DNA of 33,837 nt from VGJV01 sp964646415 (GTDB lineage Bacteria > Patescibacteriota > Minisyncoccia > UBA6257 > 2-01-FULL-56-20): assembly GCA_964646415.1 (NCBI GenBank), contig CAZYEL010000013.1, positions 1-33,837 of the forward strand, read 5' to 3'. Both the position numbers and the translations under genes were made by a program. Shown piece by piece: positions 1 to 7,008 of this stretch. How positions within the stretch are numbered: position 1 is the first letter of the stretch; each line of letters starts with the position of its first letter. A model generated the notes under the pieces. It ran no database searches. It saw nothing but the letters and a program-made list of their open reading frames with translations, and had not been told where the DNA came from.

Positions 1-70
1 CTTATTTTATTTGAAAAAGTCGTTATCGCTTGTACCAATTGACTAGGGATGCCCGATCACCCTTTGCCTC

Positions 71-1033
71 TTGGAGCTTGAGCTCTTTGAGGTCGGGGCT
101 TTCGCCGCCGACCTCATCGCCGTTTCCCCGGACCCGTTTCCCGTGGGAAACGAAGGCTTCTTCCGTACCAACGGAATGAAGCTTGTACGGTACGTCCACG
201 TGGACCTCACGCGGATTACCGGCGACGCCGTCTGGAGCGAAGACCAGATCGGAATCGGTTGGGTGTACTACCCTCCGAGCAGCACGGACCTGACCGAAGC
301 GAAGCTTCTGACGCTTGGCAAGGAGAGCGTTCGAACTCATCTCGCAACGTTCGGCGCGGATGCGTTCCAAGAGTACCCCGGGTCGAGTTATCGGCTTGAT
401 GTGGACTGGTTTGGAGACGAAGAAACCCCCGTTTCCTACATCCCTCGCTTCCGTTACAAGGCGCGCTTCACCCCCATAAAGGGAACCGATGGGACATGGC
501 AGACTCCCGCAGAAGTGATCGGCAACATGAAGATGGAATTCGGCGAATACGTCTTCATGGAACTCCCCGGCGTCCAACGGATACGTGTCCGTTGGTGGGA
601 TGGGAAAGGGTTTCAAGACTCTGACCCAAACCAAGGGATTTCCCTTGCGAGCATCAAGAAGTCCAGCGTCGACACCTCCTTTATTTCCCTCCCCACGGAA
701 CCTATCATTGGAAAGCTCTCGGGCATTCTGACAATGGCGTTCTGGGATGACATCACCGAAAGTGAAGTCATCGCCCGTTACCAAACGGGAACTGGAACGA
801 TGCTTCCAGGGAAGCAGGAGATGAGGGAGCCGCTCTTGGTCGCGCTTGGACCAACTCCAGGTGCAATCAAGATCTTCGCCAGTGGAGATTACAGCGACAT
901 CTCGGAAATCCTTTTCGAGAGGTCAGGGGATCTTCGCACATGGACTCCCATCATTGGCGGCGGCATTGACTCGGACGGGAAACGAATCCTCCCGCCAAAA
1001 ACACCGGAATTTTTCCGCGCTCAATACAGGTAA
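71..1033 (+). CDS. Secreted-protein paralog A1, 5'-truncated
   Basis: I do not recognise the family. It is a paralog of the gene at 3119-4126. The sequence from about 56 to 398 is almost identical to that copy, and the rest is clearly diverged. Similarity starts abruptly at 56, so the promoter, ribosome site, ATG and first ten codons of the intact copy are missing. An in-frame TAG at 44-46 leaves only a TTG at 71 as a possible start, inside the former signal peptide, so export is doubtful. The mature part begins after an AFAADL stretch. The C-terminus (SGDLRTWTP, then FFRAQYR) matches a terminal beta-domain pattern also present at the end of the lipase-like gene at 17349-19742. The frame is intact, so it is either a recently broken copy or a gene using a weak start. 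It is convergent with B1. Confidence 0.6.
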   Translation: MELELFEVGAFAADLIAVSPDPFPVGNEGFFRTNGMKLVRYVHVDLTRITGDAVWSEDQIGIGWVYYPPSSTDLTEAKLLTLGKESVRTHLATFGADAFQEYPGSSYRLDVDWFGDEETPVSYIPRFRYKARFTPIKGTDGTWQTPAEVIGNMKMEFGEYVFMELPGVQRIRVRWWDGKGFQDSDPNQGISLASIKKSSVDTSFISLPTEPIIGKLSGILTMAFWDDITESEVIARYQTGTGTMLPGKQEMREPLLVALGPTPGAIKIFASGDYSDISEILFERSGDLRTWTPIIGGGIDSDGKRILPPKTPEFFRAQYR

Positions 1034-1074
1034 AGGTTGCTACCTGAAACAGTTTTTGCAGGCAACCTATCAAC

Positions 1075-1103
1075 AAAGACCTATGCTAACGCATCGGGTC
1101 TTT
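1075..1103 (+). terminator. Terminator after A1
   Basis: The arms AAAGACC and GGTCTTT enclose an inner TGC/GCA pair and a TAAC loop, and GCATTTT follows. It lies 40 nt after the A1 stop. A second weaker hairpin (GGTTGC with GCAACC) lies just before it. Confidence 0.55.
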
Positions 1104-1121
1104 GCATTTTAAACTCCGTGG

Positions 1122-1141
1122 ATTCCCGCGTACGCGGGAAT
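1122..1141. repeat. REP-like perfect 20-bp palindrome
   Basis: ATTCCCGCGTACGCGGGAAT is a perfect palindrome between the convergent A1 and B1 genes. The ATTCCCGCG...CGCGGGAAT type is a common intergenic repeat in many bacterial genomes. It could also act as a two-way terminator hairpin. Confidence 0.6.
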
Positions 1142-1151
1142 GACACTGGCG

Positions 1152-2132
1152 TTACTGTTCCCGATATTCTCCCGTCAGGCTGTTGCAGTCCCCGCCGACA
1201 GTCGCTGAACACACACGCGCCCAGCCCTTCAATATATTTTGAGAAATATCGAGATATGCTGGGTCCGACGGCGATTCAGGATAATTTTCTTCTCCAAACG
1301 GCCTCGCATCAAACTTCACCCACCCGATATTTGACGACCATGCATAGCCAATAAGATTCCGCTCGCTCGGGTTCTCTTTCCGATTCGCCCCTTCGACGGT
1401 TACTTTCCCTACTCGCATTCTTACTCCATAGTCCACCCCACCCTGCGGAACAGTCGTGCTCGACATGCTAATCCATCCGATATTCGACGACCATGCCCAG
1501 CCAGTGAGCGTGTACAACTGGTCTACAATAGTATCGTCATAGGGAGAAATGGGAATGGAGGTTATTTTATTTTCATCCACTTCAATCCTCGCAAACGCCG
1601 TATCCGCCAATCTTACCCAGTCACCCTCGGCACTTCCCGGAATCACCCTGTACGGCGGAGCGGAGATGATTCCCTTTGCGTCCACCGTTCTCGTCTGGTC
1701 GCAAATCCATCCCGCTCTTGCTTGCTTGTCTTCATCGGGACGGAGCGGAATCTCCTCGGGCAAAGGCCCAAACTTCACCCACCCCACCACATTCCCGCCC
1801 CAGGCATAGCCGCAGAAACGAGTCGTGTCGGGGTCGTAGCGGACGCCATAACTCTCCCCGCCATCGGTTTTCCCCGACATTTTTATCCACCCGTCCCAGG
1901 GTTTGCCGGTCGGCGTGGCAGGGGCAGGCGGCGGTTTCCCCGGCTCTGCGGGCGCGGGCACCACCGCAATCTTCAAGGGCGCGGGCGAACAGTTATTCGC
2001 TTCGTTCAGCTCGTTCGCTTTATTTTCATCATCCGCGCACATCCCCAGTTGGAACTGCCCGATGCGCAGCTTCTCTATCTTCCTTGAGAAGGTCTGATTT
2101 TTCTTCACGCCGAGCGCGGGGACAGTTTCCAC
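1152..2132 (-). CDS. GYAWSSNIGW-repeat protein B1, 5'-truncated and chimeric
   Basis: The C-terminal two thirds match the end of B2 (4222-6219), with repeated motifs of the form GYAWGGNVVGW, GWAWSSNIGW and GYAWSSNIGW typical of Parcubacteria surface proteins. The N-terminal part (PALGVKKNQTFSRKIEKLR, then a Pro/Ala-rich linker) is not in B2, and there is no signal peptide or Ig-like repeat. The reading frame stays open upstream of the GTG at 2132 back to a TGA at 2226-2228, overlapping the 3' end of the toxin gene, so the original 5' end is lost. About 150 nt around 1745-1900 are identical to B2 (near 4857-5010), implying recent duplication or gene conversion. It is probably not exported and may be decaying. 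Confidence 0.55.
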   Translation of the reverse strand: METVPALGVKKNQTFSRKIEKLRIGQFQLGMCADDENKANELNEANNCSPAPLKIAVVPAPAEPGKPPPAPATPTGKPWDGWIKMSGKTDGGESYGVRYDPDTTRFCGYAWGGNVVGWVKFGPLPEEIPLRPDEDKQARAGWICDQTRTVDAKGIISAPPYRVIPGSAEGDWVRLADTAFARIEVDENKITSIPISPYDDTIVDQLYTLTGWAWSSNIGWISMSSTTVPQGGVDYGVRMRVGKVTVEGANRKENPSERNLIGYAWSSNIGWVKFDARPFGEENYPESPSDPAYLDISQNILKGWARVCSATVGGDCNSLTGEYREQ

Positions 2133-2197
2133 AGGGTCGAGCTTCCCGAAGTCCGCGACTTTCGTGAGCGCGGTTACGCCTTCCGTCCCGCGCCAGG

Positions 2198-2569
2198 TTA
2201 TATTTCCGCCAACCCAAAACTTATCTCAAGCGCGCGATCCACGCGCCGCATTGTCTCCGGTGCGAGCATACCAAGCTTGACCATTAATCGCCGCGTATCA
2301 ACCGTGCGCACCTGATTCAAAAGCACTACCGATCGTTTCGCGAGGCCGCCCTCCGGCGGCATAACCGCTACCTCGGTCGGGTACAAGGACTCGTCGAGGC
2401 GCGAGCTTATCGCGGCGACAATCGTCACCGCGCTGTACCGGTTCGCCACATCATTCTGAAGGACCAGTGCAGGGCGCGTCTTTTTTATTTCCGCACCGAC
2501 GGTCGGATCAAAGTTCACGAGGTATATCTCCCCTCGTTTCAGCGTGTGCGCATTTCGCCTTTCCGCCAT
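2198..2569 (-). CDS. MazF/PemK-family toxin endoribonuclease
   Basis: This 123-residue protein has the usual size and sequence plan of MazF/PemK toxins, mRNA-cleaving endoribonucleases neutralised by a co-transcribed antitoxin. The N-terminal block RGEIYLVNFDPTVGAE followed by KKTRPALVLQND (residues 12-40) is the family signature; R32 and the serines at 55-56 fall where catalytic and RNA-contacting residues lie in relatives. It overlaps the upstream antitoxin gene by 31 nt, so translation is probably coupled. Its 3' end overlaps the residual open frame of B1, which suggests the toxin-antitoxin pair sits at a junction that removed the B1 5' end. Confidence 0.85.
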   Translation of the reverse strand: MAERRNAHTLKRGEIYLVNFDPTVGAEIKKTRPALVLQNDVANRYSAVTIVAAISSRLDESLYPTEVAVMPPEGGLAKRSVVLLNQVRTVDTRRLMVKLGMLAPETMRRVDRALEISFGLAEI

Positions 2570-2781
2570 ATGCTTTCATCAAGAGGAAACCATTCCTTGG
2601 CAACCGCGCGATCACGGGACGCGCGGGCAATCGCCCCGAGGCGCAGCTGCTTTTTCAGTAGTGCGAGGGCAGTTGCCTCACCGCGACGCGCCACCCCAAA
2701 AGCCCGGTCGTATTCTTTCCGCGTAATGACCACCAATTCTTCACCCCGAGTTATTTTTTTTGGAATCGTTACTGTTGCCAT
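2539..2781 (-). CDS. Antitoxin partner of the MazF-like toxin
   Basis: This 80-residue protein starts MATVTIPKKITRGEELVVI. Short proteins opening with a TxTIPKxI strand are typical antitoxins beside MazF/PemK or RelE toxins in CPR genomes, with an AbrB/MazE-like DNA-binding N-terminus. The C-terminal part is basic and helical and probably covers the toxin. I chose the ATG at 2781 rather than longer upstream starts because it matches the family start and has a -10-like box (TAGGGT) 7 nt upstream. The gene overlaps the toxin start by 31 nt. Autoregulation is the family norm but was not seen directly. Confidence 0.75.
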   Translation of the reverse strand: MATVTIPKKITRGEELVVITRKEYDRAFGVARRGEATALALLKKQLRLGAIARASRDRAVAKEWFPLDESIWRKGEMRTR

Positions 2782-2788
2782 ATCAAGC

Positions 2789-2817
2789 ACCCTAGCATAA
2801 AAAAGGAGCCACGCCAA
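2789..2817 (-). promoter_or_regulatory. Probable promoter of the toxin-antitoxin pair
   Basis: On the minus strand TTGGCG (2812-2817) is followed by a 17-nt spacer and TAGGGT (2789-2794), which ends 7 nt before the antitoxin ATG. The transcript would be leaderless or nearly so, as for several other genes here. The -10 box is weak. Confidence 0.4.
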
Positions 2818-2900
2818 CCTCGCTTTCATCAAGTCCCCTCTGTGCACAATCTGTGGACTCCCGCCCCTCAAACCCTTATGCCGCAATGACTAATCGAGGA

Positions 2901-2930
2901 TTGACTTGAAGCGCTTTTTTGTGGTATAAT
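2901..2930 (+). promoter_or_regulatory. Promoter of A2
   Basis: TTGACT (2901-2906), an 18-nt spacer ending in TTTTTTGTGG, and a consensus TATAAT (2925-2930). The same layout, with matching bases in the spacer, precedes the radical SAM operon at 12308-12337 on the other strand. It would give A2 a leader of about 180 nt. Confidence 0.75.
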
Positions 2931-2944
2931 ATAGTTAGCTAGTA

Positions 2945-3044
2945 TTCTCAATTTTGACAAATCTCACCTGGAACGTGGACGAAAGTCCTTGCGCTCCTTT
3001 TCGAATCCGTGTGGATTCGCGTCAAACTTGAGCATATTGGGCTA
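2945..3044 (+). promoter_or_regulatory. Shared structured leader element, copy 1
   Basis: This 100-nt stretch in the A2 leader aligns with 12162-12286 read on the minus strand. Shared blocks are CTCAAnTTTGAnAAATCTCA, GTGGACGAAAGTC and CGCGTCAAACTTGAG. The first and last can pair (CTCAATTTTGAC with GTCAAACTTGAG) as an 11-of-12 closing stem. Inside are GGAC-GAAA-GTCC, with a GNRA-type loop, and the hairpin CGAATCC-GTGT-GGATTCG. No known riboswitch class was recognised. Confidence 0.6.
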
Positions 3045-3061
3045 AAAAAACTGAATTGATT

Positions 3062-3105
3062 GATTCGACTTGTCCTGAACTTGTTGAAGGAATGCATCGA
3101 ATCGA
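3062..3105. repeat. REP-like inverted repeat in the A2 leader
   Basis: GATTCGA and TCGAATC flank a TCCTGAACTTGTTGAAGGA core, a variant of the widespread CCTGAGCTTGTCGAAGG intergenic palindrome. Translated in frame it gives the familiar spurious STCPELVEG string, which argues against any A2 start upstream of 3119. Confidence 0.65.
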
Positions 3106-3118
3106 TCAGAAAGGAAGC

Positions 3119-4126
3119 ATGAAAACCAAAACCTCTTTGGCAAGGGGGATCACCCTTTGCCTCTTGGAGCTTGAGCTCCTTGAGGTCGGGGCTTTAGCCG
3201 CCGACCTCATCGCCGTTTCCCCGGACCCGTTTCCCGTGGGAAACGAAGGCTTCTTCCGTACCAACGGAATGAAGCTTGTACGGTACGTCCACGTGGACCT
3301 CACGCGGATTACCGGCGACGCCGTCTGGAGCGAAGACCAGATCGGAATCGGTTGGGTGTACTACCCTCCGAGCAGCACGGACCTGACCGAAGCGAAGCTT
3401 CTGACGCTTGGCAAGGAGAGCGTTCGAACTCATCTCGCAACGTTCGGCGCGGATGCGTTCCAAGAGTACCCCGGGTCGAGTTATCGGCTCAACGTGGATT
3501 GGTTTGGGGATGAAGAAACTCCCCTTTCCTACATCCCTCGCTTCCGGTACGCGCCGAACTTCACCCCAGTAAAGGGGAACGATGGGACATGGCAAGCGCC
3601 TGCCTCGGTCGTGAACTCCATGGAAATGGAGTTCGGGGAGTACGTCTTTGCGACGTTCTCTAGCACCACGAAGGTGCGGGTGCGCTGGTTTGAGGGCGGA
3701 GAGTTTCACGACTACTCCTATCCCTATGGCGAAAGCGTCGCGCTCCAAGGCGTGAAGCCGTCGTCAAGCCAAGCCACCGACACTGTCGCGCTCCCGATCT
3801 ATCCCATCATCCAAAAACCCTCCGGCATCATCACTCGTGTGTTCACGGACGGGAGCATCGTCCGATACTTCACTTCAACGGGAGAGCAACTTCCGGGGGA
3901 ACAGGAGGAGAGGGAGCCGATAATCCTGATCATCCAATACCGTCCTGCGGACAAATGGAGCAAAGCTGGAGTATTCTTCGACTTCTCATGGGACCGAGAA
4001 TGGGATCCGTCCGGAGAAAGTGTAGTTCTCGAGATGTCCAATGACTTCAAGTCATGGATTCCACAGAAATACACCGACGTCGAGGTGACGCCCGCAATGT
4101 TCTACCGCGCGCACTATAACAGGTAA
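3119..4126 (+). CDS. Secreted protein A2 of unknown function
   Basis: 335 residues; family not recognised. ATG at 3119 follows a good ribosome site (AAAGGAAGC). The N-terminus looks like a signal peptide with a basic start (MKTKTSLARG) and an ALAA-D cleavage-like site near residue 28, but the hydrophobic core carries three glutamates, which is unusual. The mature protein is rich in aromatic residues and beta-strand-like sequence. It ends with SNDFKSWIP and FYRAHYNR, the same terminal pattern as A1 and the lipase-like protein at 17349-19742, so it may be a common C-terminal beta domain for surface attachment (inference). It has its own strong promoter and a long structured leader, and is convergent with B2. 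It is the intact member of the A pair. Confidence 0.8.
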   Translation: MKTKTSLARGITLCLLELELLEVGALAADLIAVSPDPFPVGNEGFFRTNGMKLVRYVHVDLTRITGDAVWSEDQIGIGWVYYPPSSTDLTEAKLLTLGKESVRTHLATFGADAFQEYPGSSYRLNVDWFGDEETPLSYIPRFRYAPNFTPVKGNDGTWQAPASVVNSMEMEFGEYVFATFSSTTKVRVRWFEGGEFHDYSYPYGESVALQGVKPSSSQATDTVALPIYPIIQKPSGIITRVFTDGSIVRYFTSTGEQLPGEQEEREPIILIIQYRPADKWSKAGVFFDFSWDREWDPSGESVVLEMSNDFKSWIPQKYTDVEVTPAMFYRAHYNR

Positions 4127-4164
4127 GGTTGTACCTGAAGAATTTGTTAGACAACCCAACACAA

Positions 4165-4200
4165 AACCCGAGTGGCAACACCCGGTGTTTTTGTTTTTTA
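4165..4200 (+). terminator. Terminator after A2
   Basis: An imperfect GC-rich hairpin (AACCCGAGTGG with CACCCGGTGTT) is followed by TTTTTGTTTTTTAT, about 40 nt after the A2 stop and just before the convergent end of B2. Confidence 0.6.
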
Positions 4201-4221
4201 TGACCCTCTAAAATATTCCAC

Positions 4222-6219
4222 TTAATTCCCCTGATAATCCCCAGTTGGACTGTTGCAGTCCCCGCCCTTCGTCGCTACACATATCCGGGCCCAACCCCCG
4301 AGCAAGTTTGAATTGGTATTCAACCATGAGGGCGGTTTTAATCTATCGTCGGACGTTAACCTCGGTTCGGGATAATTTTCTCGTCCCGGTGTACCTTCGG
4401 GATCGCGAAACAGATACGGCACCGCATCAAACTTCACCCATCCGATGTTTGAGGACCACGCATAGCCGATGAGGCTCCTCTCGCTTGGATTCTCTTTTCG
4501 ATTCGCTCCTTCCCCAGTTACTTTCCCTACTCGCATTCTTACTCCATAGTCCACCCCGCCCTGCGGAATAGTCGTACTCGACATGCTTATCCACCCGATA
4601 TTCGACGACCACGCCCAACCAGTGAGGGTATACAACTGGTCTACTATAGTGTCGTCATAGGGAGAAATAAGAATTTCAATTGGCTCCACATCAATAAGGG
4701 CCTTCGCCGTGTTCTCCACCCGCACCCAATCGGGCACGGGATATTCTTGAGTCCCGGCGGTCCCCGGAATCACCCGATACGGCGGAGCGGAGATGATTCC
4801 CTTTGCATCCACCGTCCTCGTCTGGTCGCAAATCCATCCGGGCTTCGAACCGGGGATTTCCTCGGGCAAAGGCCCAAACTTCACCCACCCCACCACATTC
4901 CCGCCCCAGGCATAGCCGCAGAAACGAGTCGTGTCGGGGTCGTAGCGGACGCCATAACTCTCCCCGCCATCGGTTTTCCCCGACATTTTTATCCACCCGT
5001 CCCATCCGCCAACCCACGGCGGAGGCGGTGGCGGCGGAGTTACGGTCCGATCGCCTGTTTCATCAACTGGATTTTTTACAGACGCCGAACACGACGCCCA
5101 CCCCGAAGCCGCGCCCTTCAAATCAATCGCGCGGATTTGAATTTGTTTCGCTCCCTCCGTTGTCCACTGCTTTGTCGTTGACTGCTCCGCTCCGCTTTGC
5201 ACATATCCGGAAGACGGCTTTGTTACGGGCAAGCTGAAGTTTCCGTCAAACGCGAATTCGTATTTGAGCGTGTCTCCGTCCGGATCGGTTGATTTAGCCT
5301 TGATAGAGAAACTTGTCGTTGTCGGGCCTTCCGCCGGACTCACTTCGCATGAGGGAGTCGCGGGGGGATTGTTCTTTGGCGGAGGATCTTTCACTTCCGC
5401 GGAGCAGGAAGTCCACCCCGATTCTCCCCCTCTCTCATCTATTGCTTTGATTTTTATACTCTTCACTCCAGCCACATCCCACCTCTTTGCAACCGAAAGC
5501 TCGGTGTTGCTTCCCACGTATCCGGAAAACGGAGCGTCAAACGTCTCGGCATTATCAAAAGAAAAATTATATTTAATCTTGTCGCCGTCCGGATCCGCCG
5601 ATTTTGCCTTTATCGTGAATTCCTCGCCAGTGAAATTTGATGCCGGAGAAACCGAGCAGGAAGGCATCGCCGGGGATTTGTTGGGAGTTGAACCTCCGCC
5701 AACTTCGATGGACACGTGGCCGTCAATCATCTGCACAACGGCAAAATACACCGGCATAGTTCTCTGCACATATAAATCGATGCGATAAATACCCGGCTTA
5801 TCAGGGGCCTCCAGTTCAATCGAAAATTCCGAGCTGTTCTCTCCCACAGTATCCTTATAAATAGTGTCGCATCCCAACCATCCGCTGTTATGTCTTTTTA
5901 TTTCCGGCCCCCACTCGGGCCAAGCGCATGCCGCTTTGGCTCGCGTATTGGCCGTTAAATCCGGCCGGATAATTCCTTCTAAACGGAACTTTTTGCCCGG
6001 CTCAACCGGATTTTTCGGCGACGTTATTTTAACAGTATTAATCGTCAAATTGGCAATGGTTCTGTCGGCGTAGAAAATCGGCAACCCGGAAGAATCGCTT
6101 ATCTGCTCTCCGGCATTCGCTCCCTGTGCCAAGAACAAACCGACAACAACAAAAGTCGCCAAGCCAGCCGTAAGAATTAACCCAAATTTTCCCGAGAAAA
6201 TTTTGCCCTTCGTCCGCAT
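4222..6219 (-). CDS. Secreted Ig/PKD-like and GYAWSSNIGW-repeat surface protein B2
   Basis: 665 residues from the ATG at 6219. A signal peptide or N-terminal anchor covers residues 1-37 (basic start, long hydrophobic stretch, ANA-GEQ). Then comes a beta-rich domain, two homologous Ig/PKD-like repeats (each with PSCxVSPA, SADPDGDxxKY or STDPDGDxxKY, and GWxSCSA), a Pro-rich linker of eight prolines, and a C-terminal part with three GYAW/GWAW...NIGW-type motifs. Conserved cysteine pairs suggest disulfides outside the membrane. The C-terminal third is shared with B1. The ATG at 6219 is preferred because TATACT ends 7 nt upstream. It probably forms part of the cell envelope or an extracellular fibre; no enzyme motif is visible. 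Confidence 0.8.
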   Translation of the reverse strand: MRTKGKIFSGKFGLILTAGLATFVVVGLFLAQGANAGEQISDSSGLPIFYADRTIANLTINTVKITSPKNPVEPGKKFRLEGIIRPDLTANTRAKAACAWPEWGPEIKRHNSGWLGCDTIYKDTVGENSSEFSIELEAPDKPGIYRIDLYVQRTMPVYFAVVQMIDGHVSIEVGGGSTPNKSPAMPSCSVSPASNFTGEEFTIKAKSADPDGDKIKYNFSFDNAETFDAPFSGYVGSNTELSVAKRWDVAGVKSIKIKAIDERGGESGWTSCSAEVKDPPPKNNPPATPSCEVSPAEGPTTTSFSIKAKSTDPDGDTLKYEFAFDGNFSLPVTKPSSGYVQSGAEQSTTKQWTTEGAKQIQIRAIDLKGAASGWASCSASVKNPVDETGDRTVTPPPPPPPWVGGWDGWIKMSGKTDGGESYGVRYDPDTTRFCGYAWGGNVVGWVKFGPLPEEIPGSKPGWICDQTRTVDAKGIISAPPYRVIPGTAGTQEYPVPDWVRVENTAKALIDVEPIEILISPYDDTIVDQLYTLTGWAWSSNIGWISMSSTTIPQGGVDYGVRMRVGKVTGEGANRKENPSERSLIGYAWSSNIGWVKFDAVPYLFRDPEGTPGRENYPEPRLTSDDRLKPPSWLNTNSNLLGGWARICVATKGGDCNSPTGDYQGN

Positions 6220-6226
6220 TAAATAA

Positions 6227-6232
6227 AGTATA
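6227..6232 (-). promoter_or_regulatory. -10 box of B2, leaderless start
   Basis: TATACT on the minus strand ends 7 nt before the B2 ATG at 6219. No clear -35 box was found. The spacing predicts transcription starting at or next to the start codon. Confidence 0.5.
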
Positions 6233-6296
6233 TCACATCGGGAAATCAAAAAATCGGGCGCATGTCCGCAGGGGAACGTTCCGTAGAATCAATCAT

Positions 6297-6444
6297 TTGA
6301 CACCGACTTGTCCTACCGTAAACTTACTTTCATATGACCCCCGCAAAAAAAGAGAAGGACGGGAAGGAAGGCGGCGAGCTTGAGGAACTGATTGCAACGC
6401 TCCGCGACAAGTTTGGCGAGGGGGCGATTATAATCTTTTTCTAG
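6297..6444 (+). pseudogene. recA: recA 5'-end relic with promoter
   Basis: The promoter TTGACA-16-TAAACT (6297-6324) and an ATG at 6334 match the arrangement of the complete recA at 12477-12512. The 36 codons encode a charged N-terminus and then ATLRDKFGEGAI, identical to the RecA N-terminal helix, before the match ends near 6432 and the frame stops at TAG 6442-6444. About 30 nt (CGCTCCGCGACAAG onward) are identical to the complete gene, while the region between is diverged. It is therefore a fragment of a different recA allele. It marks the left edge of the accessory block ending at the complete recA. No P-loop or core remains, so it cannot make a functional RecA. Confidence 0.85.
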
Positions 6445-6473
6445 TCACTCTCTTCAACTTCTCATTTTTGGTC

Positions 6474-7001
6474 TTAGTGCTCGTGGTGAGAATGTTGGAG
6501 TAGTAAGTACTCGACTTCACTATCAACGTCGTTGCAAAAAAGACCCTTTTTGATTTGATCCTTAACCTCGCCAAGAGTCATCCACCGTACTGATGCGACC
6601 TCGTCGTCTCTGTAATGGACGCTCTCTACATTGCCATTCCACCATAAAACAAAAACTTGGCAGAAATGTTTTGCGCTATCGCTTTTTAGAACATGCACGG
6701 GGATTAGTTCATCCGGCATGACGGACAACCCTAACTCTTCGAAAAGTTCTTCGACAGCATTATCTATATAGGTCTGGCCAGCCTTCAAGTGTCCGCCGAA
6801 GAACGACTGCCACTTGCCCGGGTTGGCGTCTTTGGCGAATGAGCGTTGCTGACAAAGCACAAGCCCACTAGCATTAATAATCCAAATATGTGTGGTGCGA
6901 TGCCAATGCCGCATGGCGGTATGCACTTCCTCTCGGCTCTTCGTAAAACCAAGCGGCTCATTGTTTTCATCTACAATATCGAAAAGTTCTTCTGCACTCA
7001 T
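6474..7001 (-). CDS. Nudix hydrolase, isopentenyl-diphosphate-isomerase-like group
   Basis: 175 residues. The start MSAEELFDIVDENNEPLG and the internal THIWIINASGLVL are typical of the Nudix subgroup related to isopentenyl-diphosphate isomerase (COG1443-like). The Nudix box reads GGHLKAGQTYIDNAVEELF then EELGL. The last glutamates that bind metal are kept, but the first conserved Glu is Gln and the usual Arg before EE is Glu. Nudix proteins cleave nucleoside diphosphates linked to another group; the substrate cannot be told here. It ends the minus-strand block, 7 nt after the ABC permease gene, so it is probably in the same operon. The codon and base composition is more A+T-rich than the recA and pnp regions, which fits transfer. 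Confidence 0.8.
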   Translation of the reverse strand: MSAEELFDIVDENNEPLGFTKSREEVHTAMRHWHRTTHIWIINASGLVLCQQRSFAKDANPGKWQSFFGGHLKAGQTYIDNAVEELFEELGLSVMPDELIPVHVLKSDSAKHFCQVFVLWWNGNVESVHYRDDEVASVRWMTLGEVKDQIKKGLFCNDVDSEVEYLLLQHSHHEH

Positions 7002-7008
7002 GTCCTTC

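Noticed and set aside
2945..3044. Hammerhead ribozyme in the leader element, because of GGACGAAA
   Set aside because: The required CUGANGA core and cleavage triplet arrangement are missing in both copies; only the GAAA loop is shared.
3056..3118. N-terminal extension of A2 (reads STCPELVEG)
   Set aside because: This is the known spurious translation of the CCTGAGCTTGTCGAAGG-type intergenic repeat; a good ribosome site and signal-like start lie at 3119.
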